A stretch of DNA of 64,000 nt. Origin: Dillenia suffruticosa (Eukaryota > Streptophyta > Magnoliopsida > Dilleniales > Dilleniaceae). The position numbers and the translations under genes are program-made. The first letter of the stretch is position 1, and the number at the start of each line of letters is the position of its first letter. Location of the stretch: NCBI GenBank assembly GCA_033439265.1, contig JAVTVX010000035.1, positions 5,994,001-6,058,000 of the forward strand. Direction: 5' to 3'. The notes under the pieces were generated by a model. It was not told the origin of the DNA and did not search any database. It saw nothing but the letters and a program-made list of their open reading frames with translations. Below are positions 1-12,840 of this stretch, one piece after another.

Positions 1-1383
1 GAATGATGTCTAAATACTACTCCTGCGATTCACATTATACAAACAAAAGGGTAATTTCACTAAGCTGTTTACCAATCACTATTTTGTCAATGGCATATGA
101 TTGTCAAAAACAAATGATATCGGCATGCATAGATCAATAATGTTACACTAGGGAAAGCACAGACCACTATAAACTGTCTCTTGCTGGGTGATCACTATGA
201 GAACTTCCCAAAGCTTTATGGCTGACAAAAGATGGTGTCCACTTAAAGCTTTGGGTTCTTTTATCCCTGCTCTGGGTGATTGCACAATACATTTATGCCA
301 TGGAGCTCTATTGCTATTAGATTGTATAGTATCACATGCTGACAAGCATCCACAAAACGTTTTTGCCATACAGTGATGGTTCATGTAGGGTCCACATCCA
401 GCCAAAACAATATAGACAGTAAAGAGAGGAGACTATTAGAAATATTTAGACAAATTCTATAACAAAATAGCACCATAAGTATGGCAATTTTTTATGTGAA
501 TTTCAACAACAAAGTTTCATTTCTGTTCATCCATTTTCTTATAAATGTCCATTTTTCTTCACAAAACACACAGAAAACGAAAAGAAAAAATGGAACAATC
601 AGAACACTGATGCATAAACCAGAAATTGACCAATACAAGACTGGTGTTGAATATCAAATGGAGAAACCACTGGATTCACTACACAATTTGAGACCAGATG
701 CACTTAAGCCAAAACATGTATTTTACCTGTCAGTGATCAAACAACCAATCTGCTGTGAAACATGATTCATTGGTTTTAACCTCCAAAAAAAATAACTAAA
801 CCTTTGTGTTCTCCACTTAAGAAACACTAGTAGGCGGTGGACACACCACGGTTGTAGGGTGTGTGCCAAAAAAAAAAAAAAAACAGTTAGAAAGACAATT
901 ATAATTTGTTAGGTTTATAATATAGTTATCAAATTGTGGATAGCACAATCCAAAACATTAAAGTTTTGATTGTAATAGATTATATCTTAAAATCTCTTTT
1001 AACAAATTTAGGAGTTTTTAAACTTTGAAACCAAAATGATTCGAATCAATCTTACCTTTGAGACTTACATTATCTAAATGTACTCAGATCTAGAGTCTTA
1101 AGGGGATATCTAAGTCTTAAGAGTAAAGCGGCGAGTGAAAATGGTGAACAAGTACTAGAAGGGGCGTGTACAGACTCAAACAACTATTTAACTTCTTTAG
1201 AAAGAGATCACATGTTGGTCACGTGAGAGAACGACCACACTCATTAGCCTTTTTTTATACTTATAGTTAGCACGGAGTACCTACAAAATGTGGATTGTAT
1301 TTTTTCATTGCATAAACACTCATTAGATTTATCATGAATTTAATATTTAAACTAAATTATTATCTAAATCAATGAAAAAAACA
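1..1383. other. No gene recognised; left edge of window
   Basis: No exon could be recognised on either strand. The minus-strand open frame at 148-405 has no familiar motif and no convincing splice sites. If the At5g03900-like gene continues to the left, this stretch is part of its last intron. At about 837-870 two near-complementary arms (a GGACACACC-like and a GGTGTGTGCC-like arm) can fold into a short hairpin, followed at once by a run of A. Confidence 0.4.
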
Positions 1384-3310
1384 ACGTATATTAGCGACAG
1401 GAAAAAAAAAGAGACTAATCACTGGAGTTCTAAAATGGGCCACCGAATGAGGTAACAAAAGAGTAATAAGTGGAGTAAAAAGGTAATAGAAATAAAAGAA
1501 CGACGATCCATAGGGTCAATAAAAAGAGAAAATCTGTCAAAAAAAAGACAAAAAATTTAAGAGAAAAAAGGGTCAAAAATAAAAAGAGCAAGGACTTGAA
1601 TGAGAAAAAAAACTATGGTCTAGAAATTAAGAGATGGACAATTCATGGGGCCAAAACAAAGGGAAAAACATATGTTCAAAAAGGACGAAAGATCCGGATG
1701 AAAAAAAAAAAGCAAGGACTTAAATGGACAAGTGGGGCAAAAACGGGGAAAAACCTATGTCCCAAAAAACGAAAGGCTTAAGGGAAAAAAGGGGTAAAAA
1801 AGTAAAAGAAAAATGGTAAAAAATAAAGAGTACGAGCTTGAATGAAAAAAAAAAACTATGGTCTAAAAATAAAGAGACGACAATCTACGGGGCAAAAAAA
1901 AAAAGGAAAAACATAAGTTAAAAAAAACCGAAGGACTCAAGTAAAAAAAAGGACTGGGTCAAAAAAAAGAGCAAGGATCTAAATGAACAAGTGGGGCCAA
2001 AAAAGTGTGAAAAACCTATGTCAAAAAAACGAAGGATTTAAGGGAAAAAAACCGGGAAAAATATAAAAAAAAGGGGCTGAATGAAAAAAAAGGGTAAAAA
2101 AAGAGGAAGGACCTGAATGGAAAAAAAAATTGTGGTCTAAAAATAACAGGGCGACCATCCGAGTGCGTCATGGACAAGTGGAGCAAAAAAGGGGGGAAAA
2201 ACTATATTACAAAAAAAAGAAAGACTTAAGCGAAAAAAATTGAGTAAAAAAATAAAAAGAGGGAGGACCCGAACAAAAAAAAAGTTCCAAAAAAAGAGGA
2301 AGCACATGAATAGAAAAAAAAAAAAAAAAATACTGTGGTCAACATGTAGGCAAAAAAAGGAGGGAAAACCTATGTCCAAAAAAACGAAGGATCTAAACGA
2401 AAAACAAAACCGGGTAAAAAAATAAAAAGAGAAAGAACCCGAATGAAAAAAGGGTAAAAAAATAAAAAGGAGAAAGGACTTGAATGGGAAAAAAACAAAG
2501 AACCTTAATGGGAAAAAAAATGGGGGTCCCAAAAATATGGAAACGACCACCCCATTCCCCCTTTTCTCTTATATTTAGACAAGTGGGGCAAAAAAAAAAA
2601 AAAAAAAAAAAACAGAGAAAAACTCATGTCCCAAAAAACCAAAAGACCTAAACAAAAACAAAACCGGGTAAAAAAATAAAAAGAGAAAAAACCCAAATAA
2701 AAAAATAACCAAGTCAAAAAAGAGAAAGGACTTGATTGGAAAAAAAAAAAAGACCTGAAAGGGAAAAAAAAATTGGGATCCAAAAAACAATGGAACGACG
2801 ACACCCTCGGGCATTTTCCTTTTATATTTAGATATATAGACAACTGGGCCCAAAAAAGAAAAAAGAAAAAAACACAAAAGGGGAAAAATCTATGTTCAAA
2901 AAAACGAAGAACCTGAGCAAAAAACAAAACCCGGAATAAAAATAAAAAGAGGAAGGACCTAAATGAAAAAAAATGGGTCCAAAAAAAAAAAGAGGAAGGA
3001 TTTGAAAATTACATAAAAAAACCCTGGGTTCCCAAAAATATGGGAAGACCATGCCCCTGACGTTTTTTATTTTATAGCTAAAAAAAGGGGTCAAAAAAAG
3101 AGAAAGAACGTGAACAAAAAAAAATAATGAAAAAACTGTGGTCAACAAGTGGGGCAAAAAAAGGGAGAAAAACCTATATCCAAAAAAACGAAAGATCTAA
3201 GCAAAAAACAAAATTAGGTAAAAAAATAAAAAGAGGAAGGACCAGAATGAAAAAAAAAAAAAATTGGGTCCAAAAAAAAACAAGAAAAACAAGGGACGAC
3301 CACTCCCAAG
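1384..3310. repeat. Degenerate polypurine (A/G) repeat array
   Basis: The plus strand is almost entirely A and G for about 1.9 kb. A unit of the form 'acaagtggggcaaaaa...cctatgtccaaaaa' followed by 'cgaaggacctaag' recurs at about 1646, 1730, 1887, 1991, 2174, 2340, 2578, 2839 and 3142. The spacing grows from about 80-180 bp on the left to 240-300 bp on the right. Later units are separated by short pyrimidine patches (around 2535-2575, 2795-2835, 3045-3080 and 3290-3330) that often end in 'ttttatat(t)tagac'. The Lys-rich and Phe-rich open frames here come from the composition and are not genes. I do not recognise the family. Confidence 0.8.
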
Positions 3311-3548
3311 CCCGTTTTTCTTTTATATATAGATTAAGAGCCAATACACACAACAGGCTAGAGATTAAACATTCAGCACACTTGTAGGATCCACAACTAT
3401 TATGAATATGGAAAATTTTCAACTTCACTGAAAAATGGTTGAAAACAGAAGCTTATGTCTATTGCAAAGTAGGAAACGGAATGCATCTGATCACATCAAA
3501 ATAAATGCTACCTTAGAAAGATTGCCGACAGAGCTTTAATGAAATTAC

Positions 3549-6500
3549 CTTTTGCCTCAAAGTAACATCTGGCAATTCAAGAGCCCGTGCACGCTGCTCC
3601 CTAGCTTGATTCCTATTCTCTATGCTAGCATTTTTGTTGCGAATGAGGAACCATCGAATCAAGGGAATTGCAAAAAAAGAACCAGCATAGATCTGCAATC
3701 ATGTTAAGCAATTAAGTCTTGGAATGTTAATTTGGAATAACCAACACAAGATGCCAGTTCTTATTGAGTTCAGAAAAAAGGAATAAACTAAAGCAAGGTC
3801 TGAAAAAGCAATAGCCACGACTATCCAAGCCTTCAATATTTTACAGGGCAAATAATCTAATACTCATCAAGTTTATATTGCACCAACTATCAAGGTTTGG
3901 CTGTTGAAGTTCAATTAGCAGCCAAAATGATAAGTAGGTGTGACAAGTTTTCATATGCCATGAAAAAAATATATATTAAACTTAGGAACAGTCTAAAGAA
4001 CAAAAAATTACCAGGGTACTCCATTGGTATAAGAGGAAGCAGTTTTATTCACCTTAAGAACTAGATTGTAAGTGTGTCATGCCTATAATCCCCGGTAAGT
4101 CCAAAATTGCAATTTTGCTTGCTCCAATGACTTCTACACAAACTTGCTCTAATTTCCTGATCATTTTCAATCTACAAAGAAAGGACACCTCAAAATGGAA
4201 GTGACGTTCATTTCTGACTCACATCATGTCTACCGCATGTTGAAAATGCAACATGGTGTGTCCAATATGTTATTTTTCTTCTAAATGACACTTCTTGGAC
4301 ACTCTAAAATGCTCCTTGGACATATAATTTCTTAAACACATAATATTGTCAACATAATTGGAACTCTTAGATGGTTTAACATATTTATAGGAGTTTCACC
4401 TTCAAAAGTAAATTGAAATGATAGTCACATTTGCATTCAAATAGCTAATTCTACAATATTGAAGGCAAAACTTACTGATACCAAGTAAAAATTTACTATA
4501 TCAACATGTCCATATCATTTTGCATCCATGTTTCAGAGTTTTCAATCCTTCTGGAGTCATACTTTAAGCTCACTTATCTTTTATGATTGGTCCACATTTT
4601 ATCTTTTTAAAAACACACCCCCAGGTCTCAAAAACCCAAACTTTTGTCCTTAATCCTGGGTCCTATATTTCTCATTTTGCATACCTATATGACCAACAAA
4701 GATTTACAACCTTTACTCCCCTTGCTTCCATGGAGCATTATAATGGGAGATAAAATGAGAACATTTCAATTAACCAAAGTCCTTTCTCGACCATCATAGA
4801 CCTAATATTTGGGCATACATATTCAACCACTTTTGATGTTCCTTGAGTATGTATCATTTTATTATCAAAGTTGAATAGAAAGAAAGGAGGATAAAAACAA
4901 GAGAACCCCTGTATCACATCAACGACACATTGTCTAATATGCACATGCTGACCTGAATTGAATTTCAGTAAGATGAATATTCATTACCTTGAACCCAAAA
5001 TTTCTACAACATGGTGGCTCCTAATGACTTTTCTTTTATACTAAAAAAAATTCATTTCAGAAGGAATACAAAAGGCTCAAAGGAAGAGAAACCCTAGGAG
5101 ACTAAAAAGAATATAAAAGCAAAAGGCTAATCGAGAATCCCTATCCAATCTCTGTTCAAGTCCTCTATAGTCAGTAGAGCATGAGCCCAAACAGAACCAT
5201 AAAAACAATCATGTCCCATAGAAGAAAGGGACCACTATCCTAACTTCTGAAACTCCTAGCATGACTTAATCATATATATATATATAAATTTTTAGAACAA
5301 AAAAAAAAAGAGGTTCACTAGGGCACACCAGACCATGAAATGACAAGGAACATAATTCATCCATTTGAAGCACGAGCGATCATATCAAACCTGAAGCAAA
5401 GGAAATATGTCAGCAACAAATGTGATGAATCCACTTGGGGCGACTGCCATATTCCTTCAAGTAAAAACATAAGTGGCAGTTAACGTATAGTAGTAAAAAT
5501 TCTTCTAGGACTGGGTAACAGTTAGGGGTACATACTTCAACATGTTACCAAGGATGATAACACCAAAAAGATTCAGTCCCCCCAATCCAATGACCATTGC
5601 CTTCTCCGAATTGCTCGTTTTACTGCAAAATCCTTGATATCAATAATAATGGATACAAACAAAAACAACTAAAAAATATAAATGTTCAAATACACTAAAC
5701 CTGAATTGCCACTTCTTTTCCTTGAAAAACTTCTCAATGCCCCCAACCCAATCAGCCCATCTTCTCCCAACATATTCCGTCCTTCCACTTCGCTGACCAG
5801 CTGTCCGCTGTAGTGATGGAAACCGGTACAATATATTTCCCTGCCTTACACGAAATTTATTAGCTTTTCTCATGAACAAGTAACAAGTTACAAAACTTAC
5901 AATTATAGTAAAACTGAACAGATCCTTGACTATTTACTTAAGAATGAACTCCATATTCCTCAAGCAAGAAATCAGAAGGAAAAAAAATGCTGTATCACTA
6001 TCAGTAAGAATCAGCATTTGTATATAACAGTAAAGAGCTTTCATCGCAACCCCTCTAAAGAAAAGGAAATGGGAGAAAAGGTTGGATCATATATATTTGT
6101 AGAGAAGTGATGAGACAACTTTTAAAACTTCAATTTTTTTTTATTTGGATTTTTCTAGAATCTTAGTTTTGAGCTCAGACCTTCACAAGGCATACGATAC
6201 TTCCAGGATCAGTTCAGCCTACATCTACTTTATATAACAGCATTCAAACTATCATTGAATGAAGTACCTTTTAGAAGTACTGAACTAAAGAAACTTATTA
6301 AGCTGCTTGATCTAAATATATGGAAAAAGAGATTTTGCCAGACTCAAGGTTTAAGACCAACTATATCAAGAGATTCAGATGAGTTGTAAGTGGAAATGTA
6401 TAAACATAAGAATTTTAGTCATAAGAAACCACTGGGTGTTTCCTACACTGTTATAGCACCACCACTCCACCAATCCCTATCTCCCCCCCCCCCAAGAAGG

Positions 6501-9500
6501 AAAGTGTTTTTGCGGGAAAATATACCTTTAGGATGCATTAGTTAAGAAGGTCCAAGGCAAGGACTCTTTTTCTTCGCCCCATGGGGAGTAGTCACACAAG
6601 TGGAGGCATTATTGTCGAAACACATATATGAGGGAATTGATCATACCTCCTCATCTACTTCTGGTTGACCATCAAACCGCAGAAGCACGGGCAAGATGTA
6701 TGATTCATCACTCTAGGGTGAAAAACACAAAGGAAATTAGGTCAATTTTCAGCACAAGATAAACCATGAAATAAAGTTGATGCAATATAAGATAAATATA
6801 ATTGAGGATTCTATTATTTAAGTAACCAAAAAATTTTGGGAAAAAACCAATTAACTCAATAAACTACTTAAGAAAGACTAGATAACCCTCCCAAGGATAA
6901 CCTAAGCTGTGAACTATCCAGTCATTCCAAAGTAAATCCTGCACGCTGCAGATTAGTTTATCAAGCACCTACATCCAACTCCCAAGTTAGTGAAAGGATT
7001 TCTCAGGAAAGAGATGTCAGGATATATGAACTAAACCAATGAAGGCGAGCAACGTTTTATTTATAAATAAGCTGTATGTCTTGAAAATATGTTCAGAACC
7101 ACACTTACTAGGATCACCTAGTGCATGGTACTATGCAACCCAGAGCACTTAAACAGGCCATCAGTACTTAATATAAGTTTGAAGAATTTGACAAAATACA
7201 AGCAACTACAGAAGAGCTCCTTCAATCCAAAGGGAAATTATGATACTAAATACTCATTTTCCTTTTCTTTATTTATTCTGACATCGGTTAAAATGTATTT
7301 CACATATACTTATCAATCAAAACCACACATAAGAAAATGTGCAATAATTGAGTGAAATCTAACTACCACTAAAAAAAAGAAGAAAAAAACAAAAAAGAGA
7401 AAAAGTGGTCTAAGAATTCAACTAACCCTGCTCCCACATACCACATACAGAAAAAGGTAAAGTAACATGTCCCTATACCCATACCACATACCATAAAAGA
7501 CCATGGATCAGTGTAACATTATTTACAACTATAAGTCGGTATAAAGATACAGAGTCTACCCACCATAACTCCCAAGAAACCAACTATTGCCACAAAGAAA
7601 TGCCATTATGGAACTAGAAAAATAAAGTTTCCCATTACAATCAGCACAAGAGTCTAAATGTAGGAGTATATATAAACTCATTTTCATCAAGAATTTAAAC
7701 GACATAAAAATGCCTACCATGTCGTCTGCAGTTGATATATCAAGATATGGAGCAAGTTCTTCGGCAGTTACAACACCACCATTTGACGTGATATATTCTC
7801 CAATCTGCAACAAATATTAATAGATAAATAAATAAATGAGATGATTGGACCCTTCTATTTAAGTGTCTGCTACAATGTGAACATATGCATCATGAAGTAT
7901 ATAATGCCATTTACCATTACCGTAAGCATCATCAAAGTTTCAAACAACAATAAAAGACACAATTTTTTTTTTTTAGTTGGTAAAAGATTTTATAAATAAG
8001 ACCAAGAAAGTGTAGGGAGTAAGCACCAAAAAAATGCAACCCTTTGAAATTACAACTCCAGAGAACCTACAAAATCAACCACCTCTACCGCTATCAAAAT
8101 ATTTTCTTATGGACAAAAAATGCAAACTCTTGATGGGGGTTTGAAAACACCAAAAGGAACAAACTAAACGAGAAAAAGGTCAATGACCAACATCTAATAT
8201 CTTTTGAAGAAACAGATATGAGTATAGTATGATGTTGTCCTCTATAATTGAGAAGCTTTAATACAGTTGATAATGTGCAATCTCTAAGCCCAGGCACATT
8301 ATTAGATAACCATATGAACAATTTTGACAAAAATAAATTGTAGCTGATCACAGTATCAAGAACTTTAGCAAAATTACAAGAACCATCACTACTAAAATTG
8401 TTGAACTGTGTAGAGATTCTACAGAAATTCAGATTGAATTGTTCATTAAATAGGGATTTTAACTATCATAAAAACACAAAATGAGAAAGACCCCAAACTT
8501 AGAATTCTGAGACACATACTCAGATTCAGACAATAAGGATGCAACAATGATAAACTTAGACATTCTTATTTACCAAAGTCTCATAAAGATGCATAGTAAA
8601 ACAGCTAAACATAAAATCATAACTTCCATAGAAGAAAGCTCAATTGTTATAAATAAACACTTATACATGACCTTATCTTGCATGAATGCAAGCTATAAAT
8701 AGGTTTTTCTTCTTCACAGTTATGACATGATTAAAATAGGACATTACATGAACATCAATCTTCTTTTCATTTGAGGGAGGGGAGGGGGAATTCACCAAAA
8801 TGCCTCCAGAGTTTGCTCTCTCGGTAATGCTGCATGTCACATTTTTCCCAAATAATTTACATAATAAGAGTGCAAACACTGGTATATGTTTTGCCCTTTC
8901 CAAGTGTAACACTTTTAGACATCTCTTTTTCAGTGTATTGGGTCACGAAACGACAATTCAGGAAGACCTTAGCCTCCATATCTCTAGCAAACAGAAAGAT
9001 ATAGTCAACTTTTGAGAAAGTAGACTAGAAGCAAGTAGCAATGCCACCCCTAACTTTACAGCGACCTCAAGATGGCCTTTCAGACAATTGTAATTCCTAG
9101 ATTTATTATTGCCTATAAATATTCATCGAAAGTATCAATCAAGGAAAAATGGCTATTGCGCAAGTATTAATAAAAGAATTTAAAAAAAAAAGGTGATCTC
9201 TTCTCTATCTGTCATTGCAAAGAACTTGATTGATTGACTCCATCCTAATAGCCTTCACAAACTCATCCGACGAGGATCCAATAATAATAACCATTTGTGC
9301 AAAGAAAATAACACTAAATTAAATATGGATGATGATAGCATCATCTATCCATCACCAGAACATATCAACTACTCTCTCAAACCACATTCATAAGATCAGA
9401 ACATCTCCTCATTTATGCACCTTCTAGCAACTAGCAGGAAAATAGAAAATCTACACCCAGTGGACATGTAAACACGTTGAATGGAACGGACCAATTACCA

Positions 9501-12500
9501 ACTTCCACCTCTCTTCTTCAATTCCTTGATTTGGATCACCATCACCAAATACAAATGAGAATACCTACAAAAAGTCATTCAGTAAGATGAAAATAAATTT
9601 TAAAGAAAAAAAAAGCAGGTGATCAGCTTCATCACATACAGACTCAATGAAGTTCATTCCCTCATCATCAGTTCGCCTCCGCCGTCTTCTATAGTAATAT
9701 GGGTCCCAGTACCTAAACCAAGTGGATAATGAGATTCAAAAGAGAAAAAAAAAAAAAAAGCAATGCCATTAAATATTTTCCTCACACAAACTAATGACAA
9801 GAAGAGCATGCAAAGCTCCTCTACTAGAGCAAGGATAATGTACCTGCTGTTATATCACAGAGCTTTCACATAATCTCTATCTAATGCTCAAGTAATGTTC
9901 TGGATGAAGACGGTTTGTCTAGAATTTACAAAAAGTTACAAGTGCCTCCATGAATGCAAAAATACAGGATTCTCAGTTCAAGATGTTTTCAAGAAAATGA
10001 ATGATGGAAGAGGATAATATCAGAGGGCAAACAATGATCTTGGATCAATAAATCAATATTACCTTGATTAACAAAGGGCATGAGAAAAAAAACATGGAAG
10101 CTTCATAGAATCAATACAAAAGAAACCAAAAAGAAGAGAAGATAAAATACCCATAGCAATGACAGTCGAGACTTCCTTCAAAAATAAATATTTTATTATC
10201 AACATTAGCTGGCCTCTTATAAGATATTGCTTGATTATATCAGTTACGTCCCATTTTCCATAGTCAAGCATCAAAATTTTTGCAATTTCATTTCCTTTGA
10301 TGCTTAATAATACAAAAGAGTCTAGAAGACCTAATATTTTGTATGGTTACTAACCAATTATTACCTTTTCCTCCTTCAAAAAAAAAAAAAAAAAAACGCA
10401 AACAGAAAACAATGAAAAAGTAAAACCATAACTTGGTCCAAAATAAATTTTAGCAAAACCAGCAAAGGTATGAAGCCAAGAGAAATAAAGCCACAATATA
10501 TGCAAAGCCATGCTTCACAATAACAACATGAAGAATACCATTCTGGCTATTCTTCTTATCCACACAAGGCAGCAAGCCAAGAAGAGAACTAATTAAGAAG
10601 TGCACATTTTTCCAGTCCTGAATTGACCTATGTCACCAAAAAAAAAAAAAAATATACCAAGCAAACTTTATTAAATTTGCAGCTCTCTATAATTACATAA
10701 TACGTTAAAATATAATAGGCATCATCTAGGTTATGCATGACGTGTTCCCTTTTACTATGCTATGCATATTTTTCATTTAGTGTAAGCTAAACTTAGGACT
10801 GCAAGGTTCAATGGTTTTCAGAATGGGAAAAGCGTCTTGGACAGCTTGTCTGAAGAAACCTTACCAAAATAAATCAGCAGGATTTATGTAAAAAGTAAAT
10901 CCCGAATCATAGGATCTCCCCCCGCGCCTTCCACGACTATCTTCGTCACTATTAGCAAACAAGATAAATGAACAAAGAGTCATTTGTGTTCGCATAAGAC
11001 AAGACCCTTGCAGCAGTTCTTTGTAATTAAAAGATCCAAGGCAAAAAAAATGAAGTGATAAAACTTGCAAAGGCAATATATACCTTCGACTTGAGAGAAG
11101 AGCAATGATTGTGGTGTAGACAAGAACTATTGAAGCAATTAGTGCCGTTCCAAAAGAAACCCTTACCAAATATTCAGCTGCTGACTGAGAGTAATGGTAT
11201 CAAATTTTGGTCACACACGGAAGTCCCACATAATTTGATATTACTTTTGAGGGACAACGCTTAGAAAAAACTAACAAGGGTCGATACCTTAGTCTTCTCA
11301 AATAAAGGTTCAATTTTTATTCTGAATGACTTTGCCGCAAGTTTTGCACGATAATCCTTTGGAAAAACATAAAGAACGTCACCTTCATCCGATACCTATT
11401 AAAACTATCTTGAGGTCAGGAACTCACAGAATAAAGAACTTAAAAAAGTTCAACGCCAGGGGATACGGCCATAATGATGCTGCAATTGCTAAAATATTCT
11501 GTTTTGCAAGAAAGCTAAAATAGTTATTCAACACCAAGAGTTTCCACAATAACGAATAACAACATGCAGATACATGAGTGGTGCAATTAAATTAGAGTTC
11601 ACTTCCTAAATACACTGTAACAAATAAGAGGTCAGAAGCAAAGGAGTAGCATTAGCACCACAACCCAGATTCTAACATTCCTGCATATTTTATGCACACA
11701 TTCTTTCAAAGGAAAATTTAACTCTATTTTTGTGGATATGCAGTTTAAGATGACTAAAAGTTTTCCGTATAAGGACCTATAAAGCATGGGCAAGGACATG
11801 GCAGACCATACTGCAGACACCACAACACACAAACATGGTGACACCAAAAAATTTTAAAAGTTTTACACTACTTTTAGTCACAAAATGTTGTACAGTGTTG
11901 TCCAACAAGCGGACAAACACACATACATGGTCCTTCCTACAAGTATCATTCCAACATTGACGAGGACTATATATTTAATGTTCATTCTGTTATTGACCCT
12001 CTATGCAGTGCTCCTTAACCTATAGGAACACATCCCATTAGTTGTTTTCACACATTTTATTCGCTTATTTTTGCAAATTAGCATGCAACAACAACATAGA
12101 ATTCTGGGTTGGAAATATGAACCCATTTAATACAAAATGCAAGAAACAGGTTTGCCAAAGCATTTCGAATATTTTCTTATAGATACCAAATGAGCCAGGA
12201 AGCATGCCAAAGCTTGCTATAGAATTGTAACTTAATCACGTCACACATACACGTCAGAGTTTTATTATTTCCCTTTCAATCAAATTAGAAACAGATATTT
12301 CCCAGTACAGATAAGAAGAGAAAAATCTGAAAAAAAAAATTAAATCATTCAAACTCAAAATCTTGAACAAGAGTACCTCAAGAAAGCCATCAGCATCAGC
12401 AGCAAGAGCCTGCAAGGCCTTCTGAGCTTCGTTCAACTTGAATCCAGCCTTGCTGGCAACATCTCCAATCGTCACTCTCCCGCCACAAGCATCAATCGCG

Positions 12501-12748
12501 TCCATCGCTCGCTTCCGAACATCGGTCGCCAATTTATCGCTCTCCACAATCCCTCCTGGCTTAATTGCATTCACGTCAAAACTCGCCTTCACAACTGGAA
12601 CAGAAACCCTCACACTCTTCACTCGGTAGGTGTAAATTTGGAGCTTCTGGGGACGGAATTGCGAGGATGGTTTGAGAAATATTGAGGGTTTTGGAGTGCG
12701 GTGATGGGATTTTAGAGTTACTGAGAAACAGTTAGAAATGGAAGCCAT
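3549..12748 (-). CDS. Plastid membrane protein, At5g03900-like (3' end off window)
   Basis: Twelve exons join in frame: 12748-12377, 11395-11288, 11184-11084, 10948-10865, 9712-9640, 9564-9499, 7804-7718, 6712-6647, 5840-5701, 5622-5536, 5454-5391 and 3692-3549, all with GT-AG introns. They give 464 codons with no stop. The Ser/Arg-rich N-terminus looks like a plastid transit peptide. A winged-helix-like segment (about residues 75-136) is followed by a membrane span (171-192), a second similar segment (about 269-327) and two more spans (374-394, 403-433). Both soluble segments end in a D/E-E-G-x-x-L-Y-x-F-P motif. The protein matches my memory of Arabidopsis At5g03900, listed as an iron-sulfur cluster biosynthesis family protein; its actual function is unclear. 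About 60 C-terminal residues are expected to be missing. The last exon has a good donor (AAG/GTAATT), but no acceptor exon was found down to position 1, so the gene probably continues off the left edge. Confidence 0.8.
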
Positions 12749-12840
12749 TTGAGTTTTCTTGACGGAGATTTTCTCTTTTTACGGATTAGGGTTTATTAGC
12801 CATGAGAGAGAGAGGGAGAGAGAGGGAGAGGGAGAGAATC
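12749..12840 (-). promoter_or_regulatory. 5'UTR with telo-box and GA repeat
   Basis: On the minus strand, upstream of the start codon at 12748, there is an AAACCCTAA telo-box (about 12784-12792) and a GA/CT microsatellite (about 12804-12836). Both are common in the 5' leaders of broadly expressed plant genes. No clear TATA box was seen. The transcription start is not determined. Confidence 0.5.

Noticed and set aside
148-405. 85-codon minus-strand frame that might be the missing last exon of the At5g03900-like gene
   Set aside because: It has no acceptor of good quality and no similarity to the expected C-terminus.
1596-3387. Lys-rich plus-strand and Phe-rich minus-strand open frames
   Set aside because: They arise from the A/G composition of the repeat array, overlap each other on both strands, and have no domain or splice support.
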